In this document: positions 9,748 to 19,066 of the stretch, one piece after another
Layout: every line of letters begins with the position of its first letter
How positions within the stretch are numbered: the first letter of the stretch is position 1
Assembly (NCBI RefSeq): GCF_947488985.1
Contig: NZ_CANLBV010000011.1
Coordinates: forward strand, 1-64,000
Length of the DNA stretch: 64,000 nucleotides
Source of the DNA: an uncultured Vibrio sp.
GTDB lineage: Bacteria; Pseudomonadota; Gammaproteobacteria; Enterobacterales; Vibrionaceae
Direction: 5' to 3'
Made by a program: the position numbers and the translations under genes
The notes under the pieces: generated by a model
Database searches by the model: none
The model's input: the letters and a program-made list of their open reading frames with translations, nothing else
What the model was told of the DNA's origin: nothing

Positions 9748-9948
9748 TCATTCAGGCTTAAAAATACCGATCATTTCTTGATTCGCATGTTCAGATTTCT
9801 CTACAGTTTTCGGTTTACGCTGCTCTGAGAAATCGCAATCGACACATTCTACAAGCTCGATATTATTCTCGACCCACCAACGGAGGGTGTCTTGAGTACT
9901 GCAACTTGGGCAGTTTGCCCCTGCGATAAAGCGTTTTTTCTGTTTCAC
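9748..9948 (-). CDS. yheV: YheV-family zinc-ribbon protein
   Basis: A small protein with two Cys pairs, CPSC and CVDC (about residues 11-14 and 33-36), forming a probable zinc ribbon, and the family ending IGIFKPE. I prefer the GTG at 9948 (AGGA 7 nt upstream, giving VKQKKRFIAGANCP and 66 residues, the length of E. coli YheV) over an upstream ATG at 9990 that would give 80 residues. It follows kefB in the same direction, the conserved kefG-kefB-yheV unit. Function unknown. Confidence 0.85.
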   Translation of the reverse strand: MKQKKRFIAGANCPSCSTQDTLRWWVENNIELVECVDCDFSEQRKPKTVEKSEHANQEMIGIFKPE

Positions 9949-9993
9949 TTTTCTATCCTTTACAACTCTGGATTCATCGTTATGGTGCACGGG

Positions 9994-11790
9994 CTATTGC
10001 CAATAGTTTCGCGATTGGTGATCGTTTTCCATCTCTCGGCCAAAAATCTCTTCGAGCTCTTTGCGGGCTTCTTTTGCTCTTTGAGCCAATTCCGCATCTT
10101 CATTGTGCTGAGGAAGCAACTCTTTCAACATCCCGTTATCCAACTTCCTAAAATGCGCTTCTGCTCGCTTTGCCTTATATGGGTGCATACCCAGTTCGGT
10201 TAAGGTTTGACGACCTAAATCCAACGCCCCTAAGAAGGTCTCTCGAGAATAGTTGCTCACACCGTGGTTAATCAGTTGATACGCCTCAACACGACTTCGA
10301 GCGCGCGCTAAGATCTTTAAGCGAGGGAAGTGTTGCTTACATAAATCGACGGTTTTCATGATTTCGTCTGGGGAGTCGGTACACAACACGATCGCCTCAG
10401 CCTTATCGGCACCAGCGGCACGTAACAGCTCTAGATGAGTCGAGTCCCCGTAAAAGACCTTATAGCCAAACTTTCTTAGAATATGTATCTGGCTAGCATC
10501 GCTTTCAAGCACGGTGATACGGATCTTATTGGCATACATTAAGCGGCCAATGATCTGGCCGAAACGACCAAAACCCGCAATGATCACGCGAGGGCTGCGA
10601 TCGACCACATCCGAAGACATTGCACTTTCACTTATCTGGTTCAGCTGACGGGCAAAATATCGGTCTTGCAACTTAAGCATCAATGGCGTAGTCACCATCG
10701 AAAGGCTCACCACCACCAGCAAGAACGACACTTGGTCACCACTTAAGATGCCTTGGGCACTCGCCGCAGTGAAAATAACAAAAGCAAATTCCCCCCCTTG
10801 GCTAAGAATCATCGCCATACGGCTACGTGCTTTTTCCTGTGTTCCAAAGATTCGAGCAAGGGTATACAGGATGAAACCTTTCAAAACCACAAGTGCCAAT
10901 ACCGTCATCAATATCGCGAATGGGCTTTCAGCGAGTAAGCCTAAGTTCACCGCCATGCCGACCGAGATAAAGAACAGACCAAGTAATAACCCTTTAAATG
11001 GCTCAATGGCAATTTCCAACTCGTGTCGATATTCACTTTCAGCTAAAAGCACACCGGCTAAGAAAGTACCCAATGCCATCGACAAGCCAATCTGCTGCAT
11101 GACCACAGCAATACCAATCACCAGTAACAAGGCGGCGACAGTAAACAGCTCTCGTACGCCACTCATGACGACGTAACGAAATAGAGGTCTCAATAAAAAG
11201 TGACCACCGATCAGCAAACCAATCACGCCGCCTAGCATCCACATCATGTCTGCCCAGCTACCACCAGTATTACCAGCCAGCAGAGGCAACATAGCCAGCA
11301 TTGGAATGACCGCTATATCTTGAAAAAGTAACACCGCAAAGCCTGATTGCCCCGCTTCTTTCCCCCCGAGTTCGCGCTCCTCTATCACGCGCAGTGCAAT
11401 CGCGGTGGAAGACAACGCCAACCCCATGCCAATCACGAGGCTGGTTTGCCAGCTTAATCCAAACAGGCTGGCTATGGCGGTGATGATCAAGGTGGTGATC
11501 AGCACTTGCGCGCCACCCAACCCGAGAATAGGCGCTCTCATCTGCCATAGCGTTTTAGGGTTAAGCTCTAAACCAATCAGAAACAGTAGCAGCACCACAC
11601 CAAACTCAGAGAAGTGCAAAATGGCTTCGACATCACTGATTAAACCCAGCCCCCATGGGCCAATCGCAACTCCGGCTAATAAGTATCCGAGAACCGAACC
11701 CAATCCGGCGCGCTGCGCGATAGGCACAGCAACCACCGCAGCCGCTAAAAATATTACGCCACTTTGCAAAAAATCATTCGTCAGAGCCAT
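9994..11790 (-). CDS. kefB: Glutathione-gated K+/H+ antiporter KefB
   Basis: 598-residue inner-membrane CPA2 antiporter. About 12 hydrophobic helices fill residues 5-375, including the LGSVLGYLLAGVAIGPWGLGL segment (given in part) and the GQGGEFAFV-like SQGGEFAFVIF motif. A cytosolic TrkA-N/RCK domain (about 400-520; GFGRFGQIIGRLMYANKI NAD-binding loop) and a charged tail follow. It exports K+ and acidifies the cytoplasm on electrophile attack. Its start overlaps kefG by 17 nt, consistent with an ancillary-subunit pair. Confidence 0.93.
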   Translation of the reverse strand: MALTNDFLQSGVIFLAAAVVAVPIAQRAGLGSVLGYLLAGVAIGPWGLGLISDVEAILHFSEFGVVLLLFLIGLELNPKTLWQMRAPILGLGGAQVLITTLIITAIASLFGLSWQTSLVIGMGLALSSTAIALRVIEERELGGKEAGQSGFAVLLFQDIAVIPMLAMLPLLAGNTGGSWADMMWMLGGVIGLLIGGHFLLRPLFRYVVMSGVRELFTVAALLLVIGIAVVMQQIGLSMALGTFLAGVLLAESEYRHELEIAIEPFKGLLLGLFFISVGMAVNLGLLAESPFAILMTVLALVVLKGFILYTLARIFGTQEKARSRMAMILSQGGEFAFVIFTAASAQGILSGDQVSFLLVVVSLSMVTTPLMLKLQDRYFARQLNQISESAMSSDVVDRSPRVIIAGFGRFGQIIGRLMYANKIRITVLESDASQIHILRKFGYKVFYGDSTHLELLRAAGADKAEAIVLCTDSPDEIMKTVDLCKQHFPRLKILARARSRVEAYQLINHGVSNYSRETFLGALDLGRQTLTELGMHPYKAKRAEAHFRKLDNGMLKELLPQHNEDAELAQRAKEARKELEEIFGREMENDHQSRNYWQ

Positions 11791-12361
11791 CGGTCGCTCC
11801 TATCTCTTGTAGCGGGTCTCGTAACCAATTTCGATAGGCCTCAGCATGCTGGTTGCGCGTCATCTCCGGCACGTTGCGGGCCCAGTGCAGAACCAAGGGT
11901 GATATCCAGTTCATCTGACACAACGCAGCGGTCAGCTCGAAGGGTTGCAAGATCTCTTGTAATGGATATTTATTATAGCCTGCGGCACCAAACGCCTCTT
12001 CTTTGCCACCGGTCGTGATCACGCTGCGCCAGTGCTTGCCTTTGAGTGCACTTTGCTCACCAAACGCAAACCCCTTACCGAGCACACGATCAAACCACTC
12101 CTTCAATAGCGAAGGGCAGGAATACATAAACAGAGGGTGTTGAAACACAATCACGTCGTACTGCAGCAGCAATTCATGCTCATAAGGCACATCGATAAAG
12201 AAATCTGGGTAGATGGCGTAGAGATCATGAATTTTGACATGACCGAGCGACTCTATCTTCTTAATCATCATTTGATTAGCAATAGAGGTTTGCGGCTCTG
12301 GGTGTGCGTAGATGATCAACACCTTTGGCACGACTTTATCTGTCGAGGGGCTATTACTCAT
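11774..12361 (-). CDS. kefG: KefG ancillary flavoprotein (NAD(P)H oxidoreductase fold)
   Basis: 195 residues of the flavodoxin-like NQO1/KefF-KefG family: PKVLIIYAHPEPQTS (about 12-26), VFQHPLFMYSCPSLLKEWFDRVL (shown only in part as a family signature) and a GKHWRSVITTGG loop. It binds KefB in the cytoplasm and is needed for full antiport activity. It precedes and overlaps kefB. The ten-residue N-terminal extension before PKVLI may be spare; no better downstream start is seen. Confidence 0.9.
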   Translation of the reverse strand: MSNSPSTDKVVPKVLIIYAHPEPQTSIANQMMIKKIESLGHVKIHDLYAIYPDFFIDVPYEHELLLQYDVIVFQHPLFMYSCPSLLKEWFDRVLGKGFAFGEQSALKGKHWRSVITTGGKEEAFGAAGYNKYPLQEILQPFELTAALCQMNWISPLVLHWARNVPEMTRNQHAEAYRNWLRDPLQEIGATDGSDE

Positions 12362-12532
12362 TCCTTTGAAACATTCCTTTAAGAGCTAAACGGTGGCAAT
12401 ACCACAATATTTTAAGTAAAAGTTATTAGTATGTTACTGGCATAATAACGCAAATTGCATTGTGATCGACTTTTATCTGGTTTCAGCCTACTATGCAGGC
12501 GTCCGTTCACCTCTAATTCCTATGCTACTTCT

Positions 12533-14455
12533 ATGATTACTTTCTCTGATATTCAATTGCTACGCGGTGGTAAGCCACTTCTCGACCAAGCATCTGCGAT
12601 TTTCCACCCGGGCGACAAGATCGGTTTGGTTGGTAAAAACGGCTGTGGTAAATCGACACTGTTCGCCTTAATCAAGGACGAACTGTCTATCGATGCCGGC
12701 TCATTCAGTAAGCCAGCCCATTGGGAGATGGCTTGGGTGGCGCAAGAAACACCGGCCTTAGAAAGAACGGCGATTGAATACGTGATCGATGGCGACCGTG
12801 AATACCGTGGCCTTGAAGATCAGCTTGCGAAAGCGGAACACGCCGACAACGGCACGCTCGTCGCGGAGATCCACGGCAAGATTGAAACTATTGGTGGCTA
12901 TAGCATCAAAGCACGCGCTGCCGAGTTACTGGACGGTCTTGGCTTTAGCCAAGAGCAAATGACCTGGAACCTGACTCAGTTTTCAGGTGGTTGGCGTATG
13001 CGTTTGAACTTAGCGCAAGCCCTGCTGTGCCGCAGTGATCTGCTGCTGCTCGATGAGCCAACCAACCACTTAGATTTAGACGCAGTCATGTGGCTAGAGC
13101 GTTGGTTACAAAGCTACCCGGGTACGCTGGTGCTTATCTCGCACGATAGAGACTTCTTAGACCCGATCGTCAACCGCATCGTGCACGTTGAAAACCAACA
13201 GCTCAACGAATACACCGGCAACTACTCATCGTTCGAAACCCAGCGAGCGCAAAAGCTGATCCTGCAACAAGCGATGTACCAGAAGCAGCAGAAACAGATG
13301 TCTCACATGCAGAGCTACATTGACCGTTTCCGTTACAAAGCTTCAAAGGCACGCCAAGCGCAGAGTCGTATTAAAGCATTAGAGAAAATGGAGCAAGTGC
13401 TGCCCGCTCAGTTTGATAACCCATTCAGCTTTGAGTTTAGAGAGCCAGACGCACTACCCAACCCAATCATGATGATGGACGAAGTCTCAGCAGGCTACGA
13501 TAACAACTTGATTCTAGAGAAGATTCGCTTGAACCTAGTGCCAGGCAGTCGTATTGGTCTGCTTGGTCGAAATGGTGCGGGTAAATCAACGCTGATTAAA
13601 CTGCTTTCTGGCGAACTGAAACAGCAAGGTGGTGAGCTGAGCTATTCGCAAGGCGTTAGGATTGGTTACTTTGCGCAGCACCAATTAGAAACCCTGCACC
13701 CAGAAGAGACACCATTGCAGCACATGATGCAGATCGCCCCTAAACACACCGAGCAACAGCTGCGTGATTACTTAGGTAGCTTTGGCTTCCAAGGCGAGAA
13801 AGCACTCGATAAAGTGGCACCGTTCTCGGGTGGAGAAAAGGCACGCTTGGTATTGGCGCTACTGGTCTGGCAAAAACCAAACCTGTTGCTGCTCGATGAA
13901 CCAACCAACCACTTGGATCTCGACATGCGTCAGGCGCTGACTTTTGCATTACAGACGTTTGAAGGTGCGATGGTTATCGTATCGCACGACCGTTATCTGC
14001 TTCGTGCAACCACCGATGATTTATATCTGGTTCACGACCGCCAAGTGGCACCGTTTGATGGTGATCTAAGCGATTACTATAAGTGGCTCACCGAGCAACA
14101 GAAAATTGAGCGCAAAGAAGCCCAAGCATTAGCACCAGCTAAAGACAGTGCCAACAGTGCGGCTGCGAAAAAAGAGCAGAAACGTAAAGAAGCGGAATTT
14201 CGTAAGCAGACCGCCCCTATCCGTAAAAAGCTCACTCAATTTGAAAAGCAGATGGATAAATTAACGCTAGCTCTGGAAGAAGCCGAGCAAGAATTATCTG
14301 ATACTTCACTGTATGAAGCTGAAAATAAGGCTAAACTGAATAAAGTACTCGCGCTACAGGCAAGCAGTAAGTCACAGCTAGAAGAAGTCGAAATGGATTG
14401 GATGTCCACTCAAGAAAAACTTGAGCAGATGGAACAGGATATGGATAGCTTATGA
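12533..14455 (+). CDS. yheS: ABC-F family ATPase YheS
   Basis: 640 residues from the ATG at 12533 (MITFSDIQLLRGG), chosen over an in-frame ATG 78 nt upstream because family members begin there. Two ABC cassettes lack membrane domains: Walker A GKNGCGKST (about 34-42) and GRNGAGKST (about 343-351), signatures FSGGW and FSGGE, and Walker B LLLLDEPTNHLDL in both. The linker (about 240-310) is basic, and the C-terminus is coiled-coil. ABC-F proteins act on the ribosome E site. Overlaps the next gene by 4 nt. Confidence 0.94.
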   Translation: MITFSDIQLLRGGKPLLDQASAIFHPGDKIGLVGKNGCGKSTLFALIKDELSIDAGSFSKPAHWEMAWVAQETPALERTAIEYVIDGDREYRGLEDQLAKAEHADNGTLVAEIHGKIETIGGYSIKARAAELLDGLGFSQEQMTWNLTQFSGGWRMRLNLAQALLCRSDLLLLDEPTNHLDLDAVMWLERWLQSYPGTLVLISHDRDFLDPIVNRIVHVENQQLNEYTGNYSSFETQRAQKLILQQAMYQKQQKQMSHMQSYIDRFRYKASKARQAQSRIKALEKMEQVLPAQFDNPFSFEFREPDALPNPIMMMDEVSAGYDNNLILEKIRLNLVPGSRIGLLGRNGAGKSTLIKLLSGELKQQGGELSYSQGVRIGYFAQHQLETLHPEETPLQHMMQIAPKHTEQQLRDYLGSFGFQGEKALDKVAPFSGGEKARLVLALLVWQKPNLLLLDEPTNHLDLDMRQALTFALQTFEGAMVIVSHDRYLLRATTDDLYLVHDRQVAPFDGDLSDYYKWLTEQQKIERKEAQALAPAKDSANSAAAKKEQKRKEAEFRKQTAPIRKKLTQFEKQMDKLTLALEEAEQELSDTSLYEAENKAKLNKVLALQASSKSQLEEVEMDWMSTQEKLEQMEQDMDSL

Positions 14456-14922
14456 GCCTAGAGCACGCCCCAACATCACTCACACTGGAACAACTATGGC
14501 AATTTAGCCTTCAGTACTACAGTGTGCGCGGTGTAAAGGACGCGTGCTTAGCGTTGCAAAACCAGCATCACGGCAACGTTAACCTACTGCTGCTGCTCAA
14601 ATGGCTTGATGAGCAGCAATTGTCTTTTGCCGAGCAAGAATGGCACAAAGTACAGCAGTGCTTAACCCGCTCCGAGAATTTGCTTCATAACTATCGCGAG
14701 CTGCGTAAACACCTCAAAACGCACGTCTCGGACTCACTATATCGCGAAGCCTTACAGTTCGAATTGCAGCTTGAGAAGCAACAGCAAGCCGACCTCGTTG
14801 ATTGTATTAATTCGTTAGCACTTGTCACTAATCAACACTCACCACTGGCGCTGCAATATTGCCGCTTATTAGGAGCTGAAAACCTCTATCACGCATTTTC
14901 TGAACCCGCCCCACAACCCTAG
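14452..14922 (+). CDS. TIGR02444-type protein of unknown function
   Basis: 156 residues, ATGA overlap with yheS (4 nt), so translationally coupled. The sequence is helical and rich in Gln/Leu, with the LWQFSLQYYSVRGVKDACLALQ opening (given in part: LWQFSLQYYSVRGV) typical of the TIGR02444 family found in gammaproteobacteria. No catalytic motif, signal peptide or membrane segment is visible. Function is unknown. It is the last gene before the variable islet; in E. coli yheS is followed directly by yheT. Confidence 0.75.
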   Translation: MSLEHAPTSLTLEQLWQFSLQYYSVRGVKDACLALQNQHHGNVNLLLLLKWLDEQQLSFAEQEWHKVQQCLTRSENLLHNYRELRKHLKTHVSDSLYREALQFELQLEKQQQADLVDCINSLALVTNQHSPLALQYCRLLGAENLYHAFSEPAPQP

Positions 14923-14943
14923 CCCATTTCCTTTCCCTTTTAT

Positions 14944-15349
14944 TCAATCAAGACCCAAGCTTGTCTGATCGGTATCGATGTATACGGCATAGCGGTGACA
15001 TACTATCGGTAGAACATGCCACTCGTACAACAGCTAAGGGCTATTCGCTTCAACTGAAAACTTGAGAACCCTTGAATGTTGCGGCTTGTTCTTTGGTCTT
15101 CCACTCTTTCTTTTCCGCGTTATAACCTCGAGTTGTCAGCTTAAGATTACCGTCAGATTCAAATAGAAAGCTAAACGACAAAGAACCGAGCTTTGATCGC
15201 AGTGGATACGGGATATAACAAGCTGAATACCATGTACCAGCGAACCGTTCGGCATCAAAATCAGAGGCGGGGATTTTAGACGTGGGTTTACTGCCACGCA
15301 ACGTAAACAACAACTTAATCATTAGCATCGCTAATATTTTGTATGTCAT
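14944..15349 (-). pseudogene. Decayed Blc-like lipocalin
   Basis: An open frame 15050-15349 encodes 99 residues with the lipocalin GxW signature in DFDAERFAGTWYS and the later TTRGYNAEKKEWKTKEQAATF stretch (in part), but stops after FKGSQVFS, about half the usual length of about 170. A separate frame at 14944-15033 reads HRYAVYIDTDQTSLGLD, resembling the next lipocalin strand (Y-V-I-D-D-Y region). The signal region LFTLRGSKP lacks a lipobox cysteine. I read this as a frameshifted, degraded gene; a short functional protein is possible but less likely. It is preceded by marR on the same strand. Confidence 0.6.
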
Positions 15350-15399
15350 GTCACTTACTCTTTATTCGATGGTTATTGGATCCACACCTCGACCGCACA

Positions 15400-15867
15400 T
15401 TAGTCGATGAATTGGTCTGTCTTTACAAGCTTAGCCAACAAGGTCTGTAGCTGCTTGGATTCGTCTTCACTCAACGCGCTCTGAAACTGCGCGCTGATGC
15501 TATCGACCATAGGCTCACAATATGCGGCAAGCTTCTTGCCACCTTCTGTTAAAGAGAGCAATTTTATCTTTTTGTTCGTTTCACTCTTGCTGGCCTCGAT
15601 CAGGTTCAGCTTAATCGCGTTATCAACCAAACGCTTGGTCACAGAGCGATTTCGAAGCAAGTAATTGGTTAACTCTTGCTGAGTGATTTTGCCATGCTTG
15701 TCTAACACTCGAAGCGCACCAAACATCTCTAAAGAAATGCCCGAAGTGGCGCCCATCTCAGCGGCGATTTGAGCTCGAAATTGTTTGTAAGCAAAACCCA
15801 TTAAGAACATAGGATTGCTGTCGAGAGCATCAATTCCGGTGATGGGTAATGCTGGTTGATTTTCCAT
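15400..15867 (-). CDS. MarR-family transcriptional regulator
   Basis: 155-residue winged-helix protein. The DNA-binding core is at about residues 45-110 (KHGKITQQELTNYLLRNRSVTKRLVDNAI, shown in part as ITQQELTNYLLRN), preceded and followed by dimerisation helices. It is the third gene of HlyD-DUF2955-MarR and its start lies 38 nt inside the DUF2955 gene, with AAGGAATT as ribosome-binding site. A local regulator of this efflux operon is the natural inference; the inducer is unknown. Confidence 0.85.
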   Translation of the reverse strand: MENQPALPITGIDALDSNPMFLMGFAYKQFRAQIAAEMGATSGISLEMFGALRVLDKHGKITQQELTNYLLRNRSVTKRLVDNAIKLNLIEASKSETNKKIKLLSLTEGGKKLAAYCEPMVDSISAQFQSALSEDESKQLQTLLAKLVKTDQFID

Positions 15868-16840
15868 ATATAATTCCTTGGCAGACCACTAATAATGCCA
15901 ACACGATGGACATTAACTCTGCACGAAAGTAAGTATCTTGCAAACCAAGATCGGTTGCTGAAACATAGAGTTGCAATGGTAGCATAGTTCCTAACATCGC
16001 TTCAGTATGCATACCTCGCACACCGCCACGACTGCCGCTTATCCAAATCGCTATCATGGTCACCAAGCTTGTGACTCCAATGATATACACCCAATTATAG
16101 GAGTGCTGCCCAGCTAACAAGGTGACGAAGACCAACGCCAATGCGCAACCACCAACATGAGCTTGTAAACAATTTTTCACTACCATTTGATAGTTCATGC
16201 GTTCACTTTGTGCTGCCGCAATGATCACTGGCATCATACAGAACGTCGCGGCGATCAAATCGACCATCATCAAGAATGCTAAACCAACTCCGAGCATGAC
16301 CACATATATCACTCGCTGTTGGTACGTCACTGGTACGCTTTGCATTGGCGGCGACATCGCTTTGGGCGGCTTCAAGAACAGCATCACAAATCTCACCACA
16401 ACCATGGTCGTCACCATGCTAACGGCCATATCGCGAACCCAGTCAGTCATCAGCATTGGGCCATGTTGTGCAAACACAATCACCAAAAACCAGTTGAGCA
16501 ATGGGATGTAAATTTTCCCAAGTTTTGCCGGCGTGTCGGCCCACCTTCTTGCTAAATCAAATATCCATAAACTGATCACCCAAACCACTGCCGGGTGTGA
16601 GGCAAATAACTGATCGACAAATAGAGCCACACAAGCGACACCCAAGATAGGGAGAAACGCTTTGAGCATACCTCGCACTGAGTAGTCGTTAACCTTGGTC
16701 GCTGCCATCACAGGATAAAGAGCGAGGTACGCCGCAACACCTAGCTGTAGCCAAAGTTGAGCCAACATACCCAAAGACACGATAGCGCTGATCCAAGCTA
16801 CTTCAGACCAGTTAATCGGGCCTCGAACTTCGTTATTCAT
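15830..16840 (-). CDS. DUF2955 / FUSC-like inner-membrane protein
   Basis: 336 residues with about nine to ten hydrophobic segments arranged as two halves separated by a basic loop near residues 155-170 (LKPPKAMSPP), the layout of DUF2955 proteins, which resemble the membrane part of FUSC/AaeB exporters. It lies 72 nt downstream of an HlyD-type adaptor gene. By analogy with AaeAB the two may form an aromatic-acid or drug efflux pump; the substrate cannot be told. No outer-membrane partner is encoded here. Confidence 0.75.
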   Translation of the reverse strand: MNNEVRGPINWSEVAWISAIVSLGMLAQLWLQLGVAAYLALYPVMAATKVNDYSVRGMLKAFLPILGVACVALFVDQLFASHPAVVWVISLWIFDLARRWADTPAKLGKIYIPLLNWFLVIVFAQHGPMLMTDWVRDMAVSMVTTMVVVRFVMLFLKPPKAMSPPMQSVPVTYQQRVIYVVMLGVGLAFLMMVDLIAATFCMMPVIIAAAQSERMNYQMVVKNCLQAHVGGCALALVFVTLLAGQHSYNWVYIIGVTSLVTMIAIWISGSRGGVRGMHTEAMLGTMLPLQLYVSATDLGLQDTYFRAELMSIVLALLVVCQGIIYGKSTSITHHRN

Positions 16841-16912
16841 AATCTGCCTCTTAGGTCGTGAATCGTTATTTCGTCAGTGGATGGTCAGTTAGTCGATGAT
16901 TGAAAAACACAG

Positions 16913-17962
16913 TTAAACTAGGTAACGAATGCGAGCCAATACTTCCATCCATGCACTTCCGATCACATCCCAAAACGTCCCTTCTGGAACTACCATAACG
17001 CTCACTTTAGAACCTGAGAACAATGAGTGATCAAGTGACGGCAATGTTACTTGTGTACGCACCTTTTGTTGATCTCGAACCCAACGATCATCGTTCACTA
17101 CTTTCGCTAAGCCGCTGTTGTCGCTGCTTGCATCGTAGATAGCCAGTTCACGACCTTGAATATTTCCCTCAAACACCTCACCAGGCATCGCATCAAACAC
17201 CAAACGAACGGTTGTTCCCGCGGTCAGGTTTGCACTGCCTTTTTCATTGAAGTCTGCGTTAATCCAAGCATGCTGGCGGTCAACCAAAAACAAAACGGGG
17301 CTGCCAGCGCCAACATAGGTTCCTGAGTTAAGGTTGAGGTTGCTGATTACGCCATCAACAGGCGCGACGATTGTCGCTTTGTCCAAATCCAATTGCGCCA
17401 GCTCAACGCGAGTTCGAGCACCAGCCAAGGCACCGTTGTCGCTGCTTTTCGCGAGCTCGGCTTTTATCTGTTCAATCTCGGCTTGCGCAGCTTCGACGGC
17501 TTGTTGTCTTACAATCGTATCCGCTCGGCTATCATCTAACGTTTCTTGGCTAACAAGCTTTCTCGAAATCAATTGCTGGTTACGCTTCAACTTTCTCTCG
17601 GCATTCACAGCTTCGTGTTGGCGCTGACGTAACGTCGCTTCTGCGCCATGCAAATGCTGCTTGTTTGCTTCATAGCTTTGCTCTGCTTCAACCAAAGCCG
17701 CTTGAGCCTGAATTAGCGCCAATTCAAAACGCGTTGGATCTAAGCGAACCAACAAGTCCCCTTTTTTGACATCCTGACCATTCTTAACAGCCAGCTCCAC
17801 AACTGGCGCCGACACCTCTGCAGCAATACGGCTGGTTGGAATGTGCAATTGAGCTTGAGTTGTGAACGGCGCAAGGTTGTCACTTGCCACCAAGAAAAGA
17901 GCAAACAAGGCACTGGTGCCAAGTGTTAAATAGAGCATCCATTGATACACTTTATTAGTCAT
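16913..17962 (-). CDS. HlyD/EmrA-type membrane-fusion protein
   Basis: 349-residue periplasmic adaptor. One N-terminal membrane anchor (about 10-28), a biotinyl-lipoyl half (about 45-75, VVELAVKNGQDVKKGDLLVRLDP in part), a long alpha-helical hairpin (about 85-190), the second lipoyl half (IVAPVDGVISNLNLNSG) and a beta-barrel domain. It is the first gene of the operon with DUF2955 and MarR. The start ATG at 17962 has GGTGAAACATT upstream. It bridges an inner-membrane pump to an outer-membrane channel such as TolC. Confidence 0.88.
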   Translation of the reverse strand: MTNKVYQWMLYLTLGTSALFALFLVASDNLAPFTTQAQLHIPTSRIAAEVSAPVVELAVKNGQDVKKGDLLVRLDPTRFELALIQAQAALVEAEQSYEANKQHLHGAEATLRQRQHEAVNAERKLKRNQQLISRKLVSQETLDDSRADTIVRQQAVEAAQAEIEQIKAELAKSSDNGALAGARTRVELAQLDLDKATIVAPVDGVISNLNLNSGTYVGAGSPVLFLVDRQHAWINADFNEKGSANLTAGTTVRLVFDAMPGEVFEGNIQGRELAIYDASSDNSGLAKVVNDDRWVRDQQKVRTQVTLPSLDHSLFSGSKVSVMVVPEGTFWDVIGSAWMEVLARIRYLV

Positions 17963-18149
17963 AATGTTTCACCTACAACAAAGTAATGCGCTTAGTATAC
18001 CCCATTTTGTTTCAGATGCAACATAAATCAAAGGAAAGGATCTTATAGATCTTGTAAGAAATACAGCAAGATACTGTTTATGAAAAATATAAATAGAAAT
18101 CTGAATAAGAAAAAAGTCTGTTCTCTTACCTCAATGCGGTAGTCAAAAT

Positions 18150-18378
18150 TTAAGCCTTTGCCAATTTAATACGGCGCCACAATCTTCCATCGATGGCTGA
18201 CAAGCCAATGGCGATCAACAACATACCAACAAAGTTAATCACTTCTAACGACTCATTGAGGAACAATGAACCAAGCAAGATGGTGGAAACAGGCTCGAAC
18301 AAAGTGACGAGTAATACATTGGTCGCTCCTGCAATCTCTAAGATTTTGAAATAAAGAACATAAGCGACGACAACAAGC
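18150..18378 (-). pseudogene. 3' fragment of an EamA/DMT transporter
   Basis: The minus strand from about 18375 to the TAA at 18152-18150 translates to VVAYVLYFKILEIAGATNV, then FEPVSTILLGSLFLNESLE and a last membrane helix with a basic tail (RLWRRIKLAKA). This is the last two helices of an EamA-family exporter (about 75 residues of a usual 290). The 5' part is replaced by transposase sequence in another frame, so an insertion or deletion has cut the gene. Confidence 0.85.
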
Positions 18379-18940
18379 CATATTCAACGCCGAATCCCCG
18401 GCGTAAATTCGCTGCTCGTCTTCTTTGAAAATAACGTCCAACGCCCAGTGCTGCTGATTCTCAATATGCCAGTGCTTTCTTGTTGCCTTTGAGGCTAACT
18501 CTAAAGATAAATGGTCTGTGCAAATATAGTACGAGGTTTCATAACTTCCTTTCTCTTTGACACTCCTATCTCTTATCACTGCAACAATGCTTTTTACGAG
18601 AAACCACTTATCTCTGAGTGCTTCGCTGAAGGCTGCAGGAAGCACGTAAACCTGACGAACCTCTTTTCTACCATGCCCTTTATCTTTCGTGATGTACGAT
18701 TCCTGTTTATCTTCAGACATAGCCCAATGGCCTTGGAATTGCGCATCAATCTCTGCTAACAAGCTTAGTTGATTCAGTTTAACTTGTACTAGGAAGTCTC
18801 CGCCTTTATCAACCACTTTATTAAGTGTTTCAACCTGACAATGCAGGGCATCAGCCGTTAATAAACATCCTTTGATATCCAAAGCGTCTAGCATGTTTCT
18901 TATTGCTATTAGCTCCATACATACCTTTGCCGTCACAAGG
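18376..18940 (-). mobile_element. Remnant of an ISAs1-family transposase
   Basis: The frame encodes the middle of an ISAs1-type DDE transposase: LLTADALHCQVETLNKVV (the conserved D, about residue 28 of the fragment) and KHWHIENQQHWALDVIF with FKED (the conserved E). About 180 of the usual 370 residues remain; the N-terminal DNA-binding part is absent, and after DSALNMA the frame runs into EamA sequence. A stop lies just upstream of the retained part. No terminal inverted repeats or target duplication can be recognised. The element is inactive. Confidence 0.85.
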
Positions 18941-19066
18941 TTAGTGTATGAGAGTCAAACCCTTGCACTTATACCGAGAATCAACCAAGCTCAAATGAAA
19001 ATGTGGGCGTTCCGCTAAAAGCCCAACACTTTACCAAAGCCCATAAAAGAAGCATGAACTGTTTTT

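Noticed and set aside
10748-11176. 142-codon plus-strand open frame opposite kefB
   Set aside because: Shadow of a membrane-protein gene; no start context and no recognisable fold.
12455-12532. 26-codon N-terminal extension of yheS
   Set aside because: MHCDRLLSGF... has no homology to ABC-F proteins and lies before the family start MITFSDIQ.
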